This document shows positions 1 through 5,385 of a stretch of 5,385 nucleotides of DNA, one piece after another. The stretch covers positions 1-5,385 of the forward strand of contig CALBJS010000044.1 of the NCBI GenBank assembly GCA_937892995.1. Direction: 5' to 3'. The notes below the pieces were generated by a model, which made no database searches, was not told the DNA's origin, and was given only the letters and a program-made list of their open reading frames with translations. Position 1 is the first letter of the stretch. Every line of letters starts with the position of its first letter. Position numbers and translations under genes: made by a program. Source of the stretch: an uncultured Peptococcaceae bacterium (GTDB lineage: Bacteria > Bacillota > Desulfitobacteriia > Desulfitobacteriales > Syntrophobotulaceae).

Positions 1-1
1 A

Positions 2-832
2 GCGGTTTGGTTTATAGTTTACGATCTTTTACCGATTTTACTACCAAACGTATTTCCCAGGGGAACAGCACAATTACATAAAGCATGGCTGGATGTGGTA
101 GCACAAGGTGACGGTGCAGTATGTATATCTAAAGCCGTGGCTGATGAACTATGCAATTGGTTTGAGGAAAACGCCTCACGACGCCAACGATCATTCAAGA
201 TTGACTGGTTTCATCTTGGTGCGGACATTAAACAATCTGTTCCTTCTCTGGGGATGCCAGATGATGCAGATATGGTGACAAAGAAAATTAGCGAACGTAT
301 CAGCTTCCTGATGGTAGGTACGATTGAGCCTCGAAAAGGTTATGCTCAAACGTTATCTGCATTTGAACTGCTTTGGTCACAAGGAATTGATATCAACCTT
401 ATCATCGTTGGTAAACAGGGCTGGATGGTTGAGACAATCATTGAAGAGATAAGTCATCACCCCGAACTAAACAAACACCTGTTTTGGTTAGAAGGGATAA
501 GCGATGAATATCTAGAAGAGATCTACGCCGCAAGCACATGCCTTATTAATGCTAGTGAGGGTGAGGGCTTTGGTCTACCGCTCATTGAAGCTGCACAGCA
601 CAGACTCCCTATAATTGCTCGTGATATCCCTGTATTTCGTGAAGTAGCAGGTAAAGATGCTTTTTATTTTAATGGTTTGGAACCAAAGGATATTGCAAAC
701 AGTGTCCAGGCTTGGTTGACTTTGTATAAGAAGGGTGAACATCCTACTTCTGATCATATGTCTTGGTTTACTTGGAAACAAAGTGCAGAGCAGTTGTTGG
801 AAAGGATTGGTGTAACGGAGTTAGCAAAATGA
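2..832 (+). CDS. GT4 family glycosyltransferase, C-terminal part (5' truncated by window edge)
   Basis: Probably transfers a sugar from a nucleotide-sugar donor to a growing surface glycan at the cytoplasmic face of the inner membrane. The reading frame is open to the left edge, so the GTG at 95 is an internal valine and not the start. The 276 visible residues begin inside the N-terminal Rossmann domain with a VYDLLPILLP stretch and a CISKAVADEL segment, both typical of GT4 enzymes. The donor-binding domain follows: FLMVGTIEPRKG near 308-340, WLEGISDEYLEEIYAAS near 485-535, and EGEGFGLPLIEAA, whose two glutamates at 563-565 and 587-589 form the EX7E motif. RDIPVFREVAG near 623-655 is also typical. 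The C-terminal domain looks complete. About 100 or more residues should lie upstream, and more if this is the last module of a multi-domain WbdA-like enzyme. Donor and linkage cannot be read from sequence; mannosyltransferases are among the relatives I recall. It ends 22 bases before the next gene, suggesting one operon. Confidence 0.93.
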   Translation, partial: AVWFIVYDLLPILLPNVFPRGTAQLHKAWLDVVAQGDGAVCISKAVADELCNWFEENASRRQRSFKIDWFHLGADIKQSVPSLGMPDDADMVTKKISERISFLMVGTIEPRKGYAQTLSAFELLWSQGIDINLIIVGKQGWMVETIIEEISHHPELNKHLFWLEGISDEYLEEIYAASTCLINASEGEGFGLPLIEAAQHRLPIIARDIPVFREVAGKDAFYFNGLEPKDIANSVQAWLTLYKKGEHPTSDHMSWFTWKQSAEQLLERIGVTELAK

Positions 833-841
833 TGTTTTTGC

Positions 842-848
842 GGAGGAG
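842..848 (+). promoter_or_regulatory. Strong Shine-Dalgarno site for the 855 gene
   Basis: GGAGGAG sits six bases before the ATG at 855, an almost ideal ribosome binding site. It fixes the start of the large membrane protein and lies in the 22-base gap after the GT4 gene, consistent with co-transcription and efficient independent initiation. Confidence 0.85.
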
Positions 849-854
849 TAAATT

Positions 855-3125
855 ATGGAGAAAAGGTCATGCAAAATTAACCGTTTGATGGTAGGTCTGC
901 TTACCGTTTTAGCTTGGGCGTTTATGCTTTTTATTAACGGAGCTGTGCCTTTTTTAGCATCTCCGACTTTGGGACAGGCAGTTTGGACGACAGGATTCGC
1001 GCTTTCGTTTATTCAAGATTCCTTATTATCTATACATGCAACTAATTTTGGTAATCCTAATCCAGCTTCAATAGCTTTTGGCCTCGCTGGGGCTTATCCA
1101 ACTGGTATATTAATCTCATTAGGGTTGCATCCTGCGGATGCCTATACGTTCATGGTAGCTATTTGGCTTACTGTAGCATTTTATGGAGCATGGCGAATAG
1201 GAAGTTTTTTAGGGCTGTCACCAGCATTAACTTCATTAGGGGCTCTTTTATGGACAAGTACTCCTGTAATCTGGGCACATGCAGGTTATTCAATGGTCAG
1301 TCTTGGGATCGCTATGTTACCTTTTTATTTTTCTGTTGTAATAAACTTTTTATTCAAAATTGTAAATAAGGTGAGATTTTCTTTCAAGTCTGTGATTGGG
1401 TATTTTATTGTCTCGATAATTGCCGTATTTATGGATGGCTATACCTTTATGATGTTCGCTTTTGGATCTAGTATTCTTGGGTGTTATATTCTTATACAAT
1501 ATAAAGAGTCTCGGCCTTATTTAATAAAACGTGCAATCCCTATTCATGCTTTATCTTTCAGCTTAGCTTATGGGCTTTATGCTTTGTATATTGGTAAAGC
1601 TAGTTACAATCCAGCTCCTCTAGATTTTTTTAGAGGTTGGGGACTGGACCTCTCATTTATAGCTGTCCCTACAAGAGGTATACTCTGGTTATGGGATACT
1701 TTGGGACTTAGCGTATCTCGTTCAGATGCACAGTTTTTTGGTGATGGGTCAGTATGGATTACCACATTTTCACTACCCTTAATTATTATGGGTATAATTG
1801 CATGGTTATTGACTAGGAAGGGTTCGCGGTTGGCTACTTATTTTTTGATTATAGCACTTTTGGGATTTTATATGGCGTTAGGCCCATCGTTGAAGATCAA
1901 TTCTACAAAACCAGATTCCTTACAAATTGAAAGACCAAACCAAATGAGTGCATTAATGCCTTCTAACCTTGCAGTTGCACCTACTGGCAATGAAATATTA
2001 TTTGAACATGTACCTGGCTTTAATAATATGCGTGCTGTTTACCGATGGAGTGCTTTAGGTATGTTTGGATTTTGGGCACTGATATTATTGCTTTTAGTAC
2101 AGAAGCGATCCTCAAATGCTCGATATATAGTTATCGTTACGATAGGTTTTCTGATTCTGAACAACTTGCCCAACCTTTCACATCAATGGCAAGTTTACCA
2201 AAATAATAGGAGTATGTTCTTGCAGATAGATAATGATTTAGTTAAACCGCTTTCTCAAGAACTTAGACCAGGTGAAAAAGTTGCTTTTTTACCTTATCGC
2301 AACGATTTTCTGGTGAATTATTTGGCTCCGACGTTAGGTATTCAAACCTTCAACATCGGTGGGGACAAGAATCTAGAAGAAGCACGTAAAAACTGGCCAG
2401 AAATAATGCAGGGGTTTAAAATGGGGCAGCTTGATCCCGGATTTTCTGGTCGTATTGCACTGTTGCTTACTGAAGGTGAGGCAACTGCTGTTGTACTTCC
2501 TTATTTTGATATGCTTTTAGCTGCACATTATTGGCCAATAGAAAACTGTTATCAGACTGAATTCGAGCCAATATTACAGGAGATTGAAGCTTATAAACTA
2601 TTTGAAGTTGATCCTAGCCAGCAATATGCATTAATACGATTGAAACCTCTCTATAATGCTCAAGCAGGTTCATCTACTCTTTCAGCCATATTATTATCAG
2701 AGATGAAAAGACTGCCATCTAATCTAAAGATTGTTGATTTTCCATTTGATTTTACGTTCCATCAAGTAGGCCGTGTTGAGAATGGGGCCATATATACTAC
2801 AGGTGAAACTGGTTTTTTATGCTATGGTCCGTATGTATCTCTTAACTCAGGACAATATCGTCTTACAGTGGAAGGTGAGGCCAGTTTTGTAGACAATGCT
2901 TGGGTGGATGTAGTATCACATAAGGGTACACACCAATATGCAAAATTTCCGCTTTCAACTACCAGTAGTGATTCAAGCAACGTGCTAGCTTCGGGTGAAT
3001 TGACTATTAATGAATATGTTGAAGATATTGAAGATATTGAGGTTCGGATATATGTAAGTGCTTCAGATACCATGCGACTAGATAAATATGAACTTGTCCA
3101 AATAAAACCTAAAGATAAAAAGTAA
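855..3125 (+). CDS. Large polytopic GT-C-like membrane protein with extracytoplasmic C-terminal domain
   Basis: This 756-residue integral inner-membrane protein is probably a GT-C-type glycosyltransferase using a lipid-linked sugar at the periplasmic side; this role is inferred. Residues 1-440 hold roughly 12-13 hydrophobic helices, beginning at about 10-30. The loop after the first helices contains HATNFGNPNPASIAFGL (61-77), the kind of conserved first-loop segment seen in GT-C-like proteins. MDGYTFMMF (193-201) and PGFNNMRAVYRW (387-398), just before the last helix pair, are other conserved-looking stretches. A loop of about 50 residues (345-397) is probably extracytoplasmic. Residues 441-756 are mostly soluble. 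Their last 110 or so include GFLCYGPYVSLNSGQYRLTV (653-672), a beta-sandwich, carbohydrate-binding-like pattern that I associate with LPS-cluster proteins. The start is set by a GGAGGAG site. A YfhO- or DUF6311-like assignment is possible; I cannot name the exact family. The gene appears more AT-rich than its neighbours. It lies between two glycosyltransferase genes on the same strand. Confidence 0.85.
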   Translation: MEKRSCKINRLMVGLLTVLAWAFMLFINGAVPFLASPTLGQAVWTTGFALSFIQDSLLSIHATNFGNPNPASIAFGLAGAYPTGILISLGLHPADAYTFMVAIWLTVAFYGAWRIGSFLGLSPALTSLGALLWTSTPVIWAHAGYSMVSLGIAMLPFYFSVVINFLFKIVNKVRFSFKSVIGYFIVSIIAVFMDGYTFMMFAFGSSILGCYILIQYKESRPYLIKRAIPIHALSFSLAYGLYALYIGKASYNPAPLDFFRGWGLDLSFIAVPTRGILWLWDTLGLSVSRSDAQFFGDGSVWITTFSLPLIIMGIIAWLLTRKGSRLATYFLIIALLGFYMALGPSLKINSTKPDSLQIERPNQMSALMPSNLAVAPTGNEILFEHVPGFNNMRAVYRWSALGMFGFWALILLLLVQKRSSNARYIVIVTIGFLILNNLPNLSHQWQVYQNNRSMFLQIDNDLVKPLSQELRPGEKVAFLPYRNDFLVNYLAPTLGIQTFNIGGDKNLEEARKNWPEIMQGFKMGQLDPGFSGRIALLLTEGEATAVVLPYFDMLLAAHYWPIENCYQTEFEPILQEIEAYKLFEVDPSQQYALIRLKPLYNAQAGSSTLSAILLSEMKRLPSNLKIVDFPFDFTFHQVGRVENGAIYTTGETGFLCYGPYVSLNSGQYRLTVEGEASFVDNAWVDVVSHKGTHQYAKFPLSTTSSDSSNVLASGELTINEYVEDIEDIEVRIYVSASDTMRLDKYELVQIKPKDKK
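3021..3038 (+). repeat. Two-copy 9-base tandem repeat inside the membrane protein gene
   Basis: GAAGATATT occurs twice back to back, encoding EDI-EDI, and is followed by GAGGTT. It keeps the reading frame and lies in the C-terminal soluble domain. It looks like a small in-frame slippage duplication with no clear function. Confidence 0.6.
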
Positions 3126-3205
3126 GGAATTAGTACTCAATTATTACTACTTATACCTAAGAGATCATACACAGGCTATTGAACAGCATTTTCAAGAAAT
3201 CATGC

Positions 3206-3212
3206 GAGGGGA
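3206..3212 (+). promoter_or_regulatory. Shine-Dalgarno site selecting the 3221 start
   Basis: GAGGGGA ends eight bases before ATG 3221, at good spacing. It supports starting the GT2 gene at 3221 (MKLIIQIPCYNEE, the normal GT2 N-terminus) and not at the in-frame TTG at 3179, which would add 14 residues absent from typical family members and place this site inside the coding region. Confidence 0.8.
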
Positions 3213-3220
3213 TAGAAGTT

Positions 3221-4192
3221 ATGAAGCTTATCATTCAAATTCCTTGTTATAACGAGGAGAAAACATTGGCAGTAACCTATGCGGATTTACCAAAGCAAAT
3301 TAACGGCATAGACGAAATAGAATATCTCATCATTAATGATGGTAGTAGTGATAAAACAGTTGAAGTAGCAAGAGAGTTGGGATTCCATCATATAGTGTCT
3401 TTCAAGCAAAATAATGGCTTGGCAAAGGGATTCATGGCGGGGATTGATGCTTGCCTACACCTTGGTGCTGATATCATTGTTAATACCGATGCGGATAACC
3501 AATATTGCGGTGCTGATATTGAAAAGTTAGTACGGCCGATTCTGGATGGGAAAGCAGATATTGTTATTGGTGAGCGTCCTATTGACAATACCGAACATTT
3601 TTCCTGGCAGAAAAAGAAGTTTCAACATATAGGAAGTTGGGTAGTACGATTAGCTTCGGGCACTAAGGTTCCGGATGCCCCCAGTGGCTTTCGTGCCTAT
3701 TCCCGAGAGGCTGCATTACGGTTAAACGTGGTAAACGAGTATACATACACACTGGAAACTATTATTCAGGCGGGACACAATAAAGTCGCTATGATTTCCG
3801 TTCCAATTCGGACAAATCCGGAAACAAGAGAATCCCGTTTGTTTAAAAATATCTGGGCCTATATGAAACGTTCTGCCTCAGTAATAATTCGTTCTTTTAT
3901 GATGTACAAGCCCCTTAAATTTTTTAGCACGTGTGGAACTATTATTTTCTTACTGGGTGTTGCTTTGAGCGTTCGGTTTTTGTTCTACTATATAGGTGGA
4001 TCAGGGGAAGGACATATTCAGTCCCTTATTTTGGCCGCTGTTTTGATTCTAATGGGTGTGCAGACCTTTATTGTTGGATTGCAAGCAGATATTATTGCAG
4101 CTAACCGAAAGATATTGGAAGATGTACAATATAGAGTGAGGAAGATGGAGTGTTCAGATAATATTAGTACAAAAGAAACCAGTGATAAATAG
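3221..4192 (+). CDS. GT2 polyprenyl-phosphate glycosyltransferase (DPM1/GtrB-like) with two C-terminal TM helices
   Basis: Predicted to transfer a sugar from a nucleotide donor to undecaprenyl phosphate at the cytoplasmic face of the inner membrane, giving a lipid-linked monosaccharide. It has 323 residues. The GT-A fold shows IIQIPCYNEEKTL (4-16), the nucleotide-binding IINDGSSDKT (37-46), NNGLAKGFMAGID (64-76) and the metal-binding NTDADNQY (88-95), a variant of the DPM1-type DADGQ motif. IVIGER (114-119) and APSGFRAYSREAAL (153-166) also fit the family. Residues 195-231 resemble the juxtamembrane helices of GtrB/DPM-type enzymes. Two hydrophobic helices at about 234-257 and 267-288 would anchor it, and a charged tail follows. 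The sugar cannot be told from sequence. It starts 95 bases after the membrane protein gene and ends 17 bases before the methyltransferase gene, so it is probably co-transcribed with the genes downstream. The lipid-linked product is the kind of donor a GT-C enzyme uses, which links it functionally to the upstream gene. Confidence 0.93.
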   Translation: MKLIIQIPCYNEEKTLAVTYADLPKQINGIDEIEYLIINDGSSDKTVEVARELGFHHIVSFKQNNGLAKGFMAGIDACLHLGADIIVNTDADNQYCGADIEKLVRPILDGKADIVIGERPIDNTEHFSWQKKKFQHIGSWVVRLASGTKVPDAPSGFRAYSREAALRLNVVNEYTYTLETIIQAGHNKVAMISVPIRTNPETRESRLFKNIWAYMKRSASVIIRSFMMYKPLKFFSTCGTIIFLLGVALSVRFLFYYIGGSGEGHIQSLILAAVLILMGVQTFIVGLQADIIAANRKILEDVQYRVRKMECSDNISTKETSDK

Positions 4193-4194
4193 AT

Positions 4195-4202
4195 AGGAAG
4201 AG
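4195..4202 (+). promoter_or_regulatory. Shine-Dalgarno site for the methyltransferase gene
   Basis: AGGAAGAG ends seven bases before ATG 4210, in the 17-base gap after the GT2 stop. It supports the chosen start and translation from a shared message. Confidence 0.7.
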
Positions 4203-4209
4203 AATTGTT

Positions 4210-4845
4210 ATGAAGATTGCTAGGGGCGAAATAGAAAATGGTGTGGTTGTAGGCAATGCCTATGATAAATATGGTTCAAGAAATCACATTATCAGGTTCA
4301 TTATGAGAGGATATGATAATGCGTTAAATGAACTTGTACATAGAACCAAGCTGACGGATATTCATGAGATTGGCTGCGGCGAAGGCTATTGGGTTTTACG
4401 TTGGTATCAAGAAAAGATGAAGGTTAGGGGATCCGATTTTTCCGGAAAAGTAATCGATTTAGCCCGAATTAATGCGGTTGAAGCCGGAATATCTGATTCA
4501 TTGTTCGAGCAGTTAAGTATATATGACCTAATTCCTGAGCGTGACTCTGCAGATTTGATTGTATGTTGTGAAGTTCTCGAACATTTAAAAGATCCAGAAG
4601 CTGGATTGGCCGCATTGCAGAGGATTACTAAACACCGAATAATTATAAGCGTACCTAGGGAACCGCTATGGCGTATCCTCAATCTTGCACGGGGGAAATA
4701 CATAACTGATTTTGGAAATACACCTGGACATATTCAACACTGGTCAAAAAAGAGCTTTTTACGCCTAGTGAATAAATATTTCGATGTTTTAGAAGTAAAG
4801 AACCCGCTGCCGTGGACGATGGTGCTGTGCAAAGCGTTTGACTAA
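4210..4845 (+). CDS. Class I SAM-dependent methyltransferase
   Basis: A 211-residue Rossmann-fold methyltransferase of the Methyltransf_11/23 type, expected to be cytoplasmic. SAM-binding motif I is EIGCGEGYW (53-61). The acidic residue ending strand beta-2 is probably D76 in GSDFS, positioned to bind the ribose hydroxyls. DSADLIVCCEVLEHLKDPE (112-130) is the motif near strand beta-4. The C-terminal part has SVPREPLWRILNLARGKY followed by GNTPGHIQHWSKKSF, a pattern I recognise from a subfamily common in glycan clusters. The length is normal and no key residue is missing. Its substrate is unknown: a sugar hydroxyl or a lipid-linked glycan intermediate is likely from context, but a tailoring role on another metabolite cannot be excluded. 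It is tightly packed between the GT2 gene and the flippase-like gene, suggesting the three act in one pathway. Confidence 0.9.
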   Translation: MKIARGEIENGVVVGNAYDKYGSRNHIIRFIMRGYDNALNELVHRTKLTDIHEIGCGEGYWVLRWYQEKMKVRGSDFSGKVIDLARINAVEAGISDSLFEQLSIYDLIPERDSADLIVCCEVLEHLKDPEAGLAALQRITKHRIIISVPREPLWRILNLARGKYITDFGNTPGHIQHWSKKSFLRLVNKYFDVLEVKNPLPWTMVLCKAFD

Positions 4846-4868
4846 TGGATGGTGATGGTATACTTTGA
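4845..4868 (+). promoter_or_regulatory. Possible translational coupling region with a 7-codon mini-ORF before the TTG start
   Basis: The methyltransferase stop TAA (4843-4845) shares its last A with an ATG (4845-4847). That ATG opens a seven-codon frame ending at TGA 4866-4868, which overlaps the TTG start at 4865-4867. A GGTGAT stretch at 4851-4856, preceded by GGA, could pair with the 16S rRNA tail. The arrangement is visible directly; a coupling role is inference and may be chance. Confidence 0.3.
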
Positions 4869-5385
4869 CAGATCGTGGAAGCATTCTAGAGAAAATAAAA
4901 TTAATTTTACCATGGCTGGGTGGGGCACTTTCACTCCTCGGTGTGGTGTTTGTTATAATACGGCTTATCGGTTATATTGATAAGATCGACCTCTCGCAGT
5001 TAAAGGCTATTGATTGGCTGGTATTTTTAATGCTAGCTATTTTATACGCAATAATGAATATTGCCCTCGCTTTAGCCTGGCGGAAAATACTAGAATTCTT
5101 AGGAACTTCGCTAGGTTTTCCTCAGGCAATTCACATTTATGGTATGTCCCAACTGGCTAAGTATGTTCCGGGTAATATTTTTCATCTTGCCGGTAGACAA
5201 GCCTTAGGTATGGCCGCTGGACTACCCGGCTGGGCCTTAGCAAAATCCTCCGTATGGGAATTAGGACTGATTGCATTTGCGGGTGCTCTATTTGGGCTAT
5301 TAGCTTTGCCGCTGTGGATAGGGAACTTTCCGGTTTTTGTAGCATTGGTATTATTTACAGTTATCCTATTCTCTTTAGTCCTAGC
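4865..5385 (+). CDS. Lysylphosphatidylglycerol-synthase-TM / flippase-like membrane protein, N-terminal part (3' truncated)
   Basis: An integral membrane protein of the LPG_synthase_TM (UPF0104, AglD/MprF-flippase-like) superfamily; 173 residues are visible and the frame is open at the right edge. Full members usually have about 300 residues or more. Helices lie at about 13-35, 51-72 and 130-150, with another starting near 157. The loop motif SQLAKYVPGNIFHLAGRQ (95-112) is the family hallmark. An in-frame TGA at 4853-4855 limits the start, and TTG 4865 is the only good candidate: it gives a short charged N-terminus before the first helix, while the next in-frame GTG lies inside that helix. 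A weak GGATGGTGAT ribosome site lies upstream. In glycan clusters such proteins are proposed to move or handle lipid-linked sugars, so it could serve the GT2 product. It has no aminoacyl-transferase domain in the visible part, and the rest is out of view. Confidence 0.85.
   Translation, partial: MTDRGSILEKIKLILPWLGGALSLLGVVFVIIRLIGYIDKIDLSQLKAIDWLVFLMLAILYAIMNIALALAWRKILEFLGTSLGFPQAIHIYGMSQLAKYVPGNIFHLAGRQALGMAAGLPGWALAKSSVWELGLIAFAGALFGLLALPLWIGNFPVFVALVLFTVILFSLVL

Noticed and set aside
829..888. ATGA overlap at the GT4 stop opening a 19-codon frame
   Set aside because: It is out of frame with the membrane protein, ends inside it, and has no ribosome site or recognisable product; ATG 855 with GGAGGAG is clearly the real start.
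3130..3157. Promoter-like pair TTAGTA and TATACC with a 16-base spacer
   Set aside because: Only three of six and four of six consensus matches in AT-rich DNA; too weak to annotate as a promoter.
3179..3220. In-frame TTG start extending the GT2 protein by 14 residues
   Set aside because: ATG 3221 has a well-spaced GAGGGGA site and gives the standard GT2 N-terminus; the extension adds MNSIFKKSCEGIEV, which does not fit the family.
4407..4703. Antisense open frame of 98 codons
   Set aside because: It is fully inside the methyltransferase gene on the opposite strand, whose sense product has clear SAM-binding motifs.
4855..4980. ATG frame of 41 codons before the flippase-like gene frame
   Set aside because: It runs out of frame over a clearly coding stretch with family hallmarks in another frame, and its product shows no recognisable pattern.
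5157..5345. Antisense open frame of 62 codons
   Set aside because: It lies opposite the flippase-like gene, whose sense frame carries the AKYVPGNIFHLAGRQ motif.

Overview
The window looks like part of a surface-polysaccharide (O-antigen or exopolysaccharide) biosynthesis cluster, most likely from a Gram-negative proteobacterium. The evidence is a GT4 glycosyltransferase whose C-terminal half closely resembles enzymes I know from proteobacterial LPS loci, strong Shine-Dalgarno sequences, tight same-strand packing and a fairly AT-rich composition, as is common for O-antigen loci. The species cannot be fixed from this sequence.

Layout: five genes, all on the + strand, with almost no non-coding DNA. 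(1) At 2-832 is the C-terminal part of a GT4 glycosyltransferase that runs off the left edge. (2) At 855-3125 is a 756-residue polytopic membrane protein with a GT-C-like layout and a large extracytoplasmic C-terminal region ending in a beta-sandwich-like domain. (3) After a 95-base gap, the largest in the window, 3221-4192 encodes a GT2 polyprenyl-phosphate glycosyltransferase (DPM1/GtrB-like) with two C-terminal membrane helices. (4) At 4210-4845 is a class I SAM-dependent methyltransferase. (5) From a TTG start at 4865 to the right edge is the N-terminal part of a lysylphosphatidylglycerol-synthase-TM / flippase-like membrane protein. No tRNA, rRNA, mobile element, CRISPR array or convincing terminator was seen.

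How the genes may work together (inference): the GT4 enzyme would build the glycan on the cytoplasmic side from nucleotide sugars. The GT2 enzyme would charge undecaprenyl phosphate with one sugar. The flippase-like protein is a candidate to move or handle that lipid-linked sugar across the inner membrane. The GT-C-like protein would transfer it to a glycan on the periplasmic side. The methyltransferase could decorate a sugar in the same pathway. This parallels the Gtr-type three-component glycan modification systems, but with different protein families. The most interesting items are the GT-C-like protein with its periplasmic C-terminal domain and its pairing with the GT2/methyltransferase/flippase-like trio.
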